Shown: positions 17,383 to 25,718 of the stretch, piece by piece
How positions within the stretch are numbered: the stretch's first letter is position 1
How the letters are laid out: each line of letters opens with the position of its first letter
Source of the DNA: WQUF01 sp031549525
GTDB lineage: Bacteria; Bacillota; Clostridia; Clostridiales; Clostridiaceae
DNA: 30,267 nucleotides
Assembly: GCA_031549525.1 (NCBI GenBank)
Contig: JAVBPQ010000093.1
Coordinates: 1 to 30,267, forward strand
Direction of reading: 5' to 3'
Position numbers and translations under genes: made by a program
Notes under the pieces: generated by a model
Seen by the model: only the letters and a program-made list of their open reading frames with translations
Databases searched by the model: none
Told to the model about the DNA's origin: nothing

Positions 17383-17493
17383 GCTATAGTAAAAAGTATA
17401 GTATACAAAAACACCACAATATACATATATTATTATTTTTTAATTTCTTAAACATCATATATTGTGGTGATTGAGCTATACTTTTACTACAGC
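17383..17493 (-). repeat. Long two-tier inverted repeat inside the pdu operon
   Basis: The outer arms are 17383-17401 (GCTATAGTAAAAAGTATAG) and 17476-17493 (CTATACTTTTACTACAGC), complementary apart from one missing base and one substitution. The inner arms are 17412-17423 (CACCACAATATA) and 17458-17469 (TATATTGTGGTG), perfectly complementary over 12 bp. Between them are internal loops of 10 and 6 bases and a 34-base terminal loop. No T-run follows on the minus strand, so it is not a standard terminator. It lies between the abundant shell gene pduJ and eutJ and may stabilise or process the mRNA. Confidence 0.85.
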
Positions 17494-17526
17494 CACTAAA
17501 AATATTCTATACTAAAAATTGCTTTT

Positions 17527-17799
17527 TTAAAGCTTTGGAAGTATTTTTTCTGTATCTGTATGAGGTCTTGGAATTACATGAACAGATACTATCTCTCCAA
17601 CTTTTTGTGCTGCAGCAGCTCCTGCATCAGTAGCAGCCTTAACAGCTCCAACATCGCCTCTTACCATAACAGTAACAAGACCAGATCCTATTTTTTCATA
17701 TCCAATTAAAGTTACATTTGCTGATTTAACCATAGCATCTGCAGCTTCTATAGCTCCAACTAATCCTTTTGTTTCTATCATTCCTAATGCTTCATTCAT
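17527..17799 (-). CDS. pduJ: Hexameric shell protein PduJ/PduA type
   Basis: This 90-residue single BMC domain forms the main hexameric tile of the shell. Typical segments: EALGMIETKGLVGAIEAADAM, then GLVTVMVRGDVGAVKAATDAGA and VHVIPRPHTDTEKILP. This is the only small single-domain BMC protein in the window, so it must serve as the bulk tile unless pduA lies elsewhere; PduA and PduJ are too alike to separate here. GAGGAGG lies 9 bases before the ATG, and the gene overlaps pduK by 8 bases. Confidence 0.93.
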   Translation of the reverse strand: MNEALGMIETKGLVGAIEAADAMVKSANVTLIGYEKIGSGLVTVMVRGDVGAVKAATDAGAAAAQKVGEIVSVHVIPRPHTDTEKILPKL

Positions 17800-18313
17800 T
17801 TTTTATATCCTCCTCTTTATTTAACTTATTTGTATAATGTATACACAAATTTCTTGGTTCGCCTTTTTTTCTTGTACAAGCTGCATCTTTGCATAAATTG
17901 CAAGTCACAACTTCTTTATTTTCAGGTAAATTTAAATCAAGTTTTTCATGAAATTCAGAATCAATAGTTTCTTCTTCCTTCTCTTCCTTTTTAATTTCAC
18001 TATCATCAGAAGAGCTTTTATTTTCAGCATTATCCAAAGGGGCAATCATCTTATTATAGACATCCTTTGAAATTCTAGGTATAACTAGGCTTGAATACAC
18101 CTTATTCACCTTTTCACCTGCTGCCTTTCCAGCACTTATTGCTGCATTAACTGCTCCAACATCTCCAATAATCTTTACAGTAATAAGGCCAGAACCCTTT
18201 GTATTTTCATATTCTAAAACCTTAATATTTGAAGATTTAGCCATTGCATCTGCAACTTCTATAGCAGTCACAAGCCCCACAGTCTCAATGAGACCTATAG
18301 CCATTTCAGCCAA
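17792..18313 (-). CDS. pduK: Shell protein PduK with cysteine-rich tail
   Basis: This 173-residue protein is an N-terminal BMC domain (about 1-90: MAIGLIETVGLVTAIEVADAM, GSGLITVKIIGDVGAVNAAI), an acidic/serine linker (about 105-140) and a C-terminal metal-type motif CNLCKDAACTRKKGEPRNLC, which is characteristic of PduK and may hold zinc or an Fe-S cluster. The start codon appears to be TTG at 18313, because AGGAGG lies 7 bases upstream. The ATG three codons later would be 16 bases from that site. It overlaps pduJ by 8 bases. Confidence 0.92.
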   Translation of the reverse strand: MAEMAIGLIETVGLVTAIEVADAMAKSSNIKVLEYENTKGSGLITVKIIGDVGAVNAAISAGKAAGEKVNKVYSSLVIPRISKDVYNKMIAPLDNAENKSSSDDSEIKKEEKEEETIDSEFHEKLDLNLPENKEVVTCNLCKDAACTRKKGEPRNLCIHYTNKLNKEEDIKNE

Positions 18314-18344
18314 AAGCTCACCTCCTTACTAAATTGAAAACAAA

Positions 18345-18725
18345 TTAAAAATTATCTTCAATTTCTTTAAACGGAATTCCCTTTACAAGTCTTGCAGCGT
18401 TTATACCAATTTTTCTCAAATTTTCAATTTCATCATCATATCTTATGGTAAAAAGCGGTTTATTTATATCTAGCTTCCTATAATGCAGCGATATTAAATC
18501 AGAGCCAACTCCAATTCCAACCTCAACTTTAGAAGCTAAAGAAGCATTATATGAAAGCTTTACATTTGAAATTTCATCTTGTGGTGATAACTCAAAAGGT
18601 ATTCCTTCTTCCTCAAGACCAAAAACTATATGATTCATCCTTTTTGTATCCTTAATTCCATTGTGATAAAATATTTTAACACAAGGCTTTTCATAATTAA
18701 CTTCCAATTCTATCACTCTTTTCAT
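18345..18725 (-). CDS. pduH: Diol dehydratase-reactivating factor small subunit PduH
   Basis: This 126-residue partner of PduG releases damaged cobalamin from diol dehydratase. The family pattern is visible: EEEGIPFELSPQ near the middle of the first half, VGIGVGSDLISLHYRKL, PLFTIRYDDE, and the C-terminal GINAARLVKGIPFKEI. It overlaps the end of pduG by 29 bases, typical of this gene pair, and has no strong site of its own, so translational coupling is likely. An in-frame GTG at 18716 is another possible start. Confidence 0.93.
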   Translation of the reverse strand: MKRVIELEVNYEKPCVKIFYHNGIKDTKRMNHIVFGLEEEGIPFELSPQDEISNVKLSYNASLASKVEVGIGVGSDLISLHYRKLDINKPLFTIRYDDEIENLRKIGINAARLVKGIPFKEIEDNF

Positions 18726-20529
18726 CGTAACTAAGGATCAATCCAGTAGCTACAGCATTTCTTGGTCCCTCTGTTCCTCTAATATTTGCTCTTCCTGCAA
18801 CTACACCATATTTTGAAAGAGAATTAGTAACCATCTGTGGAATCTCGAAATCCATTGAAGATCCGCCAACTAAAACAACATAATCAATATCCCTTATATT
18901 GTTTGTTGGACACACTTTAGTAAGAGCTCGCAGTGCATTTACTACAAATACTTTTTCTTTTGCACTCCTTCTTATATTCCTTAACTTCTCTAAAGTTATA
19001 TCTTTTGGAATAGGAATCATTTCACCTTCTTTTAGTATAACAACTCTTGCAAATACTCTTGGATCTAAAGGTTCATAAAAAAATTCTACACTGCCATCTT
19101 CATGCCTTATATGAAATAAGCTCTCCACTCTTGCAAGAGGATATCTTTTTATATCTTCTGCCATATCTAAATCATTAAGACCTAACTCGGTATTGATTGT
19201 CAGAGTAACCATGTTTCCTGCACCTGCTAAATGGATAGAATTCCTATTATTATTTTTATCCATAAAAGATGCATCAGTAGAACCAGCACCCATATCGATT
19301 ATTGCAATTGGCTTATTTGATCCTGGGGTTGTAAGCGCACCTAACACTGCCATATCAGCTTCAATTCCGCCAATTTCTACAGGAATATTTAATTCGCTTT
19401 TTATTAAGTTAGCGATCTTTTCCATTTGAAGCCTATTGGCCTTAACCATTGAAGCAATTCCTACAGCATTTTCCATGGAAAATTCATTTGCAAGAGCTCC
19501 CACTACCCTTTGAGGAACAAAAGTATCAACTGCAAGCAAATCTTGAATTTTAATAGTATTTATCGGTTCTTCTGTAAGGTTTGCCATAGTTTGCCTAACC
19601 TTTTCAAACATCCCTCCAACATTCGTTCCCGATTCGCCTCTAATATCATTTATTGGATAACAAATTTCAAGAGAGCTCATTATTGCTTCTGCACCGCTAT
19701 CTACATTTATGCTGCGTGAAATTCTATTACCTAAAATCTCAACCGAGCCTGCTGGTATTATTCTTTCTTGAACATCTCCTTTTGGAGTTTTTATTACCAC
19801 TGCAGATCTATTACCAATTAAAGCTCTTGCAATTGGTATTATTAGTTTTGTTTCTTCAGGAGTTAATTTGAATACAGTTGCAATTCCATATGGATTTGTT
19901 AAAGTTTCAATTACTCCTCCAGCATGTGCAACTTCCACAGAAGCAAGCATTCCTACAGGAACTTTATCAATGAGCAATACTTCATCTACTATTGGTATTT
20001 TCGTATTTAATCTATTGGAGATCAGAACTCCATCATCCCTTTGAACTATAGCAGCAACTATTTTAATCTTATTTTCTGATGCTGCATTTATTATTTTAGC
20101 AGCACCATCAAAATCTACATAAGATGGCACTATTACAATATAAGATTCGTCACTTTTAGCTTTAAGTAGATCTTCAATCTTTATAGTTATACCAGTACCA
20201 AGCCCAATTCCTCCAGGAGTTTGAGGGTTATGCCCAATCATCGTAGATTCTGTAATAATTGTCTCTGTAATAGTCTCCATTGCTACATCTCCAATAACTG
20301 GAGCAGCTTCATTTATTCTGATTAAATCAACGTCAGAAAATGACATATTAATCTTTTCTAATGCACTTTTTAAGGAAGCAATGATGCCATGAAAATTTTG
20401 CTTTGTTCCTTTAATTCCAGTGGTCTTTGAGATAGAACTAGAAAGAAATTCTACACCATTATTTGAAAACCTTGCAAGTGCAGTTTCTGTGGTTGCATTG
20501 CCAATGTCTATACCAGCAACTATTTTCAT
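18697..20529 (-). CDS. pduG: Diol dehydratase-reactivating factor large subunit PduG
   Basis: This 610-residue ATPase of the DdrA/PduG family, with an Hsp70-like core, exchanges inactivated cobalamin on PduCDE for adenosylcobalamin. Motifs: AGIDIGNATTETALAR at the N-terminus (first phosphate loop), GVDLIRINEAAPVIGDVAMET-type segment about residue 75, MIGHNPQTPGGIGLGTG, PIAIIDMGAGSTDASFM (second phosphate loop) and VLVGGSSMDFEIPQM near the C-terminus. Length matches the family. AGGT lies before the ATG; it follows pduE by 27 bases. Confidence 0.95.
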   Translation of the reverse strand: MKIVAGIDIGNATTETALARFSNNGVEFLSSSISKTTGIKGTKQNFHGIIASLKSALEKINMSFSDVDLIRINEAAPVIGDVAMETITETIITESTMIGHNPQTPGGIGLGTGITIKIEDLLKAKSDESYIVIVPSYVDFDGAAKIINAASENKIKIVAAIVQRDDGVLISNRLNTKIPIVDEVLLIDKVPVGMLASVEVAHAGGVIETLTNPYGIATVFKLTPEETKLIIPIARALIGNRSAVVIKTPKGDVQERIIPAGSVEILGNRISRSINVDSGAEAIMSSLEICYPINDIRGESGTNVGGMFEKVRQTMANLTEEPINTIKIQDLLAVDTFVPQRVVGALANEFSMENAVGIASMVKANRLQMEKIANLIKSELNIPVEIGGIEADMAVLGALTTPGSNKPIAIIDMGAGSTDASFMDKNNNRNSIHLAGAGNMVTLTINTELGLNDLDMAEDIKRYPLARVESLFHIRHEDGSVEFFYEPLDPRVFARVVILKEGEMIPIPKDITLEKLRNIRRSAKEKVFVVNALRALTKVCPTNNIRDIDYVVLVGGSSMDFEIPQMVTNSLSKYGVVAGRANIRGTEGPRNAVATGLILSYDEKSDRIGS

Positions 20530-20556
20530 ATTTACCTCGTTTTGCTGAAGGTTTTT

Positions 20557-21066
20557 TTAGTCACCTTTCAACCTTTTTCTTTGTTCATATACTTCTGCAG
20601 CTTCTTTTACAAAATTACTATTGATTTTTGCGTTATATTTATTTAATAATTCATCAGCAATGTCTAATAATTCTTGTTTTGTTGATTTATATGGCCTTAA
20701 TGCATTGTATATTTGAAGCACTCTTTCATCTGGAATAACAGTTAATTCTGCTGCTCTTCTTAAATTTGTTGCAAATGCCTTACGTCCAGCACTCTCAGCA
20801 ATTTGAGCTTGCAATTCTAATGTTTCTTTTGTAATTCTTACATCTTTTGCTGTAACTTCACCATTCATAACTCCATCTAAAGTTAAATCATTAAGCGTTT
20901 TATTTGTAGGAGTTTTTACTAAATCAGGTCTTTTAGCTGCTAGAGGATAATCATTTACAGTTAAAGTTTCACATTTACATGCATTATCTTTTGGAGAATT
21001 ATTGCTTTCTCCCATATTTTTCAATACTTCGCTTATTATTCTTTCTAAAGTAGCTCTATCTTCCAT
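20557..21066 (-). CDS. pduE: Propanediol dehydratase small subunit PduE
   Basis: This 169-residue gamma subunit of the adenosylcobalamin-dependent diol dehydratase completes the (alpha-beta-gamma)2 enzyme that converts 1,2-propanediol to propionaldehyde. The conserved core is YPLAAKRPDLVKTPTNKTLNDLTLDGV, then RRAAELTVIPDERVLQIYNALRPYKST. The first 18 residues (MEDRATLERIISEVLKNM) form an amphipathic helix followed by a polar linker, like microcompartment targeting peptides. GGAGGTG lies upstream of the ATG; 18 bases follow pduD. Confidence 0.95.
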   Translation of the reverse strand: MEDRATLERIISEVLKNMGESNNSPKDNACKCETLTVNDYPLAAKRPDLVKTPTNKTLNDLTLDGVMNGEVTAKDVRITKETLELQAQIAESAGRKAFATNLRRAAELTVIPDERVLQIYNALRPYKSTKQELLDIADELLNKYNAKINSNFVKEAAEVYEQRKRLKGD

Positions 21067-21084
21067 TATATCACACCTCCTAAT

Positions 21085-21738
21085 TTAAAGAGTAATCTTT
21101 AATTCTTCAGTTTTCTTGTGCAAATCTACATACTCTGTCTCTTTAATATGTAAAAGTGCTGCAACAGCTTGATATTTAGGTCTAGCCATTTGATCATTTC
21201 TTGTTGGAACAGGTGTAGCCATTTCCCCTTTTGCATATTTTGCTGCATTTTTACCTATATTTCTATATGTTTCTAAATCAACAAGCGGTGCTTGAGGGAA
21301 TAATTCTAGATTGCTAAGTAGGAACAAATCTTTTTGATGGATTATAATAGTACCTTTTGATTGTATTCCTATTCCAATACCAGAGCCGCTAAGGTTAGCT
21401 GCTTCTTTTCCAATAAAAGCTACATCAGAGGACCTGTGTACTCTTACAACTCTAGCTTTTAAACCTTCCTCTTCGATACCAGCTATTATTTCTTTTAATA
21501 CCTTTTCATGAGGAATTCCAATTATAGTCTTTGTTTGATGTATCATAAATGCAGGAGACAATCCAATAACTACTTCATCTTTTCTAAGCCCTTGCTTTGC
21601 TTCACCCTCATTTCCAAAGGAAACATTTGAAACATTAGCAGGAGTAGATGAAGAATTTAAATTCATATTTTCTAAATTTAATCCCTTTAGAACTTCTTCT
21701 ACTATCTTACGGATTTCATTTTCATTAATATTTGCCAT
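21085..21738 (-). CDS. pduD: Propanediol dehydratase medium subunit PduD
   Basis: This 217-residue beta subunit of diol dehydratase helps hold the cobalamin between itself and PduC. Conserved segments: DEVVIGLSPAFMIHQTKTIIGIPHEKVL, RVVRVHRSSDVAFIG, GSGIGIGIQSKGTIIIHQKDL and NLELFPQAPLVDLETYR. The N-terminal extension (INENEIRKIVEEVLKGLNL) is an amphipathic helix plus a serine/asparagine linker of the kind that directs the enzyme into the compartment; glycerol dehydratases outside compartments lack it. 13 bases separate it from pduC. Confidence 0.95.
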   Translation of the reverse strand: MANINENEIRKIVEEVLKGLNLENMNLNSSSTPANVSNVSFGNEGEAKQGLRKDEVVIGLSPAFMIHQTKTIIGIPHEKVLKEIIAGIEEEGLKARVVRVHRSSDVAFIGKEAANLSGSGIGIGIQSKGTIIIHQKDLFLLSNLELFPQAPLVDLETYRNIGKNAAKYAKGEMATPVPTRNDQMARPKYQAVAALLHIKETEYVDLHKKTEELKITL

Positions 21739-21751
21739 TTAAAGCCACCTC

Positions 21752-23416
21752 CTAATCAAAATCCTCTGGACCTTTGGCATTTGGAATATTTTTAATTTCT
21801 TCCCATCTTTTATCAGAAATTCTATATCCAGTTCCTGGCCCAGTATAGTCATTTAGATCATTAACAGCACTGATTACATTAAAATCTTTATCAAATATTG
21901 CTGAAGTATGGAGATAATCTCCAGATACCCTTTGCTTTAATAGATTAAATACATTTTGAGCTACATCATTAAATCCTTTTTTATTTAAAGCTTTAACAAT
22001 ATCTATACCAGTAATGCCTCTTTTCATCATCTCTTCTATAGCTTTTAAATCTTCAACAACATTACGATCTGGCATATCTTGACTTCCATTAGCATAGGTA
22101 GCAGCTTCAACTTCTTCATCGAGTATTGGAGGAAGTCCTAATTCATCAAAAACTGCCTGTAATGCTCTTGCAGCTTTATTTCTGATCTTTATAGCTTCAT
22201 CTTCTGATATTGGTCTAAGCCCTCCATCAACCTTTAAGTCTCTTTGTATTACAAGATAATCATCGTAATCATCTGTATCAAAATTTGAACCTGCAAACAT
22301 ATTATCATAGTTAGGAGTAGCACTATAGCCTGAGAAGATAAAGTCTGTACCTGGAACCATTTGCATTATAGTTCTAGCAGTCCTTCTTATTGGAGAATGT
22401 GAAAATGTTTGGTCATTTCCAGAAGCAACTTCTAAGTCCATACATTCAGTTATAAGATTTTCTGCAAGTACAGCTCTGATTCCTGATGGAACAGCTCCTG
22501 GCACCCCTATACAGCTTATAGAACCGTTTTGAAGCCCTTGAACTCCTGCTCCTCTGGTTATTAAAATACATTTTGCTTCTAAGTATAACATGGATTTTCC
22601 TTCAGCATTACCCATTAAAACTTCTGAACCTGTTCCTGATGTAAACCTCATTTTTAATCCACGGGAAGCATAAGCAGATGCTAAGAATGATTTAGACCAT
22701 GGAGTATCATCTCCATCTACAAACACTTGCTCAGTTCCGTAAACAGATACAGTTTCTGCATAAGCTGTAAATCCTCTCATGCCAAGCTCTAATTCTGTAG
22801 CTTCCTCAACTGCACATTGAGTTAGGATTCCTCCTCTACCTGTTTGAGCACCAATCAATATACCAAGTGCATTAAATGGAGCATATCTAGCTATTCCAAC
22901 TGTAGTTTCTTGCTCATCGAATCCTCTAATTGCAGCTTCAGCCGCATCAGCAGCAATTTGAACACAGTTGTCTTTAACATTGGTTACGTGGCATTGAATT
23001 GAAGGTGTTTTTCTTGCTCTCATTTTTGAAAGAGCCATCATCATTTCAAGCACATTCATATGTCCAAGCACTTCACATATTTTAGCTGGAGTCATTGCAG
23101 TAGTGAGAGGAATGATCTCTGTTCTTGGCACATTGATATCACATAGCATTCTTGCAAGTTTAACTGAATCCATGTTCATAACTTCTTCAGCTTTTTCAAT
23201 ATTTATTGAATATCTTGCGATAAATTTATCAATAAAGTCAAAATTTTCACAGCTTATGCCATCCATTTCAACTATTTTTCCGTTTTCAACTTTTATGCTT
23301 GGTTTTGGGTCAAGTGGGCTATTCATAGCTACAAGCCCTTTTTCTATCCACTCTTTTACAAAACCGTCTTGATTTACAGGCCTATTTGCCAAAACTTCAA
23401 ATCTTTTAGATTTCAT
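21752..23416 (-). CDS. pduC: Propanediol dehydratase large subunit PduC
   Basis: This 554-residue catalytic alpha subunit has the standard length of the family. It starts MKSKRFEVLANRPVNQDGF, very like Salmonella PduC, and keeps the TIM-barrel segments around QIAADAAEAAIRGFDEQETTVGIARYAPFNALG, GRGGILTQCAVEEATELELGMRG, SGTGSEVLMG and TDFIFSGYSATPNYDNMF. It removes water from 1,2-propanediol (and usually glycerol) by an adenosyl radical. Whether glycerol or propanediol is preferred cannot be fixed by sequence alone, but the compartment genes point to propanediol. AAAGGAG precedes the ATG. Confidence 0.97.
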   Translation of the reverse strand: MKSKRFEVLANRPVNQDGFVKEWIEKGLVAMNSPLDPKPSIKVENGKIVEMDGISCENFDFIDKFIARYSINIEKAEEVMNMDSVKLARMLCDINVPRTEIIPLTTAMTPAKICEVLGHMNVLEMMMALSKMRARKTPSIQCHVTNVKDNCVQIAADAAEAAIRGFDEQETTVGIARYAPFNALGILIGAQTGRGGILTQCAVEEATELELGMRGFTAYAETVSVYGTEQVFVDGDDTPWSKSFLASAYASRGLKMRFTSGTGSEVLMGNAEGKSMLYLEAKCILITRGAGVQGLQNGSISCIGVPGAVPSGIRAVLAENLITECMDLEVASGNDQTFSHSPIRRTARTIMQMVPGTDFIFSGYSATPNYDNMFAGSNFDTDDYDDYLVIQRDLKVDGGLRPISEDEAIKIRNKAARALQAVFDELGLPPILDEEVEAATYANGSQDMPDRNVVEDLKAIEEMMKRGITGIDIVKALNKKGFNDVAQNVFNLLKQRVSGDYLHTSAIFDKDFNVISAVNDLNDYTGPGTGYRISDKRWEEIKNIPNAKGPEDFD

Positions 23417-23433
23417 GTTAAATACTCCTTTCT

Positions 23434-24219
23434 TTAGATATAAGGTGTTGTTGATGATAGAGCTGGTCCTGCCATAGATTCAAGAAGAGTTTTACCAACT
23501 TCTCTAGCAGCTATTATAGATTGCCTTACTGCTCCAGAATCACCTGAAATAAGCAATATTGCCTCATTTGAGAAACTTGTGCCATTTTGTGGTGATGAAA
23601 GACCTACAACGTCAACATTTGCAGCTTTAACAGCTACATCAGCCATTAGCACACCAATTGCAGCAGGAGCACCAACAGTTATTCCAAATGCTCTTCCAAT
23701 AGGCGCACCTAATGCTTTATTGCAAGCAATGCTCGCACGAGCAGTATATTGGAACTCTAGATGACCAGCATCATTTGCATATACATCTCCGAAAGTTCTA
23801 TCTAACTCTTTTAATGTAACTTCTACTGCACGCCTTGAATCAGAAACATCTTCAGAACCAAATATGATTAAGCATCCATGTCCTGCTCCACCTTTTGTAT
23901 CTCTTGCTAGTTCAACTTTTAAAACTTCTACATTTGTAGCTTTTGCAGCTTCGTCAGCAGCAAAGATATGAGGTCCTGCTCCTGTTCTAGCACCAATAAT
24001 ACCAATAGATCTATATTTTTCATCTAATCCCAGAGCTTTATGGATGGCAGTATCTACATTTGCAATTACAAGCCCGATGCTATCTCCTATAGCAGTTCCT
24101 ACAAATTCAGTTAAGCTACATAATTGTTTTGGTATAACGTTTTGTTGCTCATTATTACTATTATTGCCCATCTTTTTCATTACCTCCTCCATCACTTTTT
24201 TAACTAGATCTTCTTGCAT
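23434..24219 (-). CDS. pduB: Microcompartment shell protein PduB (tandem BMC trimer)
   Basis: This 261-residue tandem-BMC shell protein forms trimers with substrate pores and links the cargo to the shell. From residue 35 it follows Salmonella PduB closely: CSLTEFVGTAIGDSIGLVIANVD, GIIGARTGAGPHIFAADEA, LELTRDTKGG-like segment, ELDRTFGDVYANDAGHLE, YTARASIACNKALGAPIGRA and SSPQNGTSFSNEAILLISGDSG. The first 18 residues form an amphipathic helix. GGAGGTG lies before the ATG at 24219. A second strong site (GGAGGAGG at 24190-24183) lies inside the gene, before an in-frame ATG at 24171, and may give a shorter PduB'-like form. First gene of the operon. Confidence 0.95.
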   Translation of the reverse strand: MQEDLVKKVMEEVMKKMGNNSNNEQQNVIPKQLCSLTEFVGTAIGDSIGLVIANVDTAIHKALGLDEKYRSIGIIGARTGAGPHIFAADEAAKATNVEVLKVELARDTKGGAGHGCLIIFGSEDVSDSRRAVEVTLKELDRTFGDVYANDAGHLEFQYTARASIACNKALGAPIGRAFGITVGAPAAIGVLMADVAVKAANVDVVGLSSPQNGTSFSNEAILLISGDSGAVRQSIIAAREVGKTLLESMAGPALSSTTPYI

Positions 24220-24307
24220 AAATATGCACCTCCATAATTGTTATTATGTTAAATAGGAAAGTGTAAAATAATTTTTAAATTTTTAGATGATATTTATAAA
24301 TACATAT

Positions 24308-24335
24308 ATTTTAAATATATGTTTTATAGTCACAA
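24308..24335 (-). promoter_or_regulatory. Candidate promoter of the pdu operon
   Basis: On the reverse strand TTGTGA (24335-24330) is followed by a 16-base spacer and TAAAAT (24313-24308), about 90 bases upstream of pduB. The -10 lies inside a perfect 9+1+9 palindrome, CATATATTTTAAATATATG (24303-24321), which could be an operator. AT-rich DNA makes chance matches likely. Confidence 0.4.
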
Positions 24336-25397
24336 TATTATTTTTTAAATAATTTTCATAAAAAATACAGTTTATACAAAAAATAAACTTCAATAGATTA
24401 TGCTAATATAATACAAATTTACTTAATTTAAAACACTAATAAACATTTACAGAAAATTAAACATAACAAATATTATTAAGTTAACATTACAAATATTGTT
24501 AAACAGATAGTAGTTTTACTTATATGATTTTAATTTAATATTAGACGACATTCACTCATAATTCAATAGCAAATATATAATTTCTTATGTTAAAATATAT
24601 ACTATGAATACAATTACAAGATTTAAATATAAATATAATAACAAGTAACTACAAACATTTGCTGCATTTGCTATAATAGAATTAATATATTGTAATATGC
24701 TTAGAAGAGTTTTTTTTATGAACTCATTATATCTTAAAGTAAAAATTATTGCAAAGTTTTAAAAAACATTTTTGAATATTTCCATAATTTTTAACAAAAC
24801 CAAATTAAATATATGAATCTAACATAGCCTATGATATTTTCTAGTTTTTTTAGAGTTCTAAAATTAAAACAATTTTATAAAAAAATAGTGACAAATTTCA
24901 TTTTTTGATGTTAAATTAATTTAATCTAGTATGTATTATCAATTAACTTAAGTTCACCAGATGTTGATAAATCATATTTTAATGTTTTTTATAAGATAAT
25001 ATTTAATTACCAAATTATAGATAATGAAGCATCTATTTGAAAAAATTTATTTTTATTATAAACGAGATAAGATTACATAGAATTACAATATTTGATTAAA
25101 ATAATAGTCATATTATACTGCAGAGATTATATTATAGTGTATAGCTACTAAGTAAATATAGTATTTGCAAAATTGATAAATTTTATGTTCCAAAGGTTGA
25201 TGAAAATATAAATATAAAATATAATTAAAATACGAGATAATTTAATACAATGCATATTTTATATGTTTTATTAAAAAATAACTGAATTATTAATTATATA
25301 GTAAACTACCAACTATCCTAAAGAAGTAGTGGTTTTACGCCAAAAATTATAAATATCACCACTTCCAGCTGCATCATAAAACTTTTAACTTTGTACA

Positions 25398-25429
25398 TTA
25401 ATTGCAATAAATTGCAGTTAATATAAAAT
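25398..25429 (+). promoter_or_regulatory. Dyad overlapping a possible pduF-operon promoter
   Basis: TTAATTGCAA (25398-25407) and TTGCAGTTAA (25412-25421) are inverted 10-base arms with one mismatch and a 4-base spacer. They overlap TTGCAA (25402-25407) and TAAAAT (25424-25429), spaced 16 bases, which could be -35 and -10 boxes. If used, the mRNA would have a leader of about 280 bases before pduF. Confidence 0.35.
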
Positions 25430-25630
25430 TCTTAAATTTCAAAAAATAACCATAATAAGTAGCTACTAAACAATAAACTGAATACGTATTCTTTGTGTAT
25501 AAAAGGAGGTGAGAAATTCACTAGTATCTCTTATATTATTGAATATACACATTTTAGTTTAAATGTTATATTCTAAAAACCCATAACTAAATTTATTGAT
25601 AACAAGCTTAGAAACTATTGACAGGATGAA

Positions 25631-25705
25631 ATGAAAAAGCAGTTTTTAGATCTTATAAGTGCGGATCAAAAATTAGTCAATTTTGGTATAATTATAATAA
25701 TTTAA
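25631..25705 (+). CDS. Possible 24-residue leader peptide upstream of pduF
   Basis: An ATG at 25631 preceded by AGGA opens 24 codons (MKKQFLDLISADQKLVNFG, then five isoleucines) and stops at TAA 25703-25705, whose last two bases are the start of the AAGGAGG site of pduF. The layout suggests translational coupling or a leader peptide. The run of isoleucine codons at the end (ATA/ATT) is striking but may simply be AT-rich DNA. It could also be a remnant of a longer gene. Confidence 0.3.
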   Translation: MKKQFLDLISADQKLVNFGIIIII

Positions 25706-25718
25706 GGAGGAATAAATA

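Larger units (their letters stand above)
24220..25718. other. 1.5-kb AT-rich divergent intergenic region
   Basis: This non-coding stretch separates the minus-strand pdu operon from the plus-strand pduF operon. Neither strand has a long reading frame or recognisable protein remnant, and I found no B12-box, T-box, tRNA or CRISPR unit. Worth noting inside it: the promoter/palindrome at 24303-24335, a small GC-richer island with a weak stem at 25328-25363, a dyad overlapping a possible promoter at 25398-25429, the palindrome GAATACGTATTC at 25480-25491, a perfect Shine-Dalgarno with no start codon at 25502-25512, and a possible leader ORF at 25631. The length suggests binding sites for regulators encoded elsewhere. 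Confidence 0.75.

Noticed and set aside
17383..17493. The pdu intra-operon dyad as a simple Rho-independent terminator
   Set aside because: There is no U-run after either arm on the minus strand, and eutJ to pduT downstream must be transcribed.
25618..25651. Perfect TTGACA (25618-25623) as the pduF promoter
   Set aside because: No TATAAT-like hexamer lies 16-18 bases downstream.
24220..25718. Adenosylcobalamin riboswitch upstream of pduB or pduF
   Set aside because: No B12-box or GCCACTG-type segment is visible on either strand, and the region is too AT-rich for the usual core. A covariance-model search would settle it.
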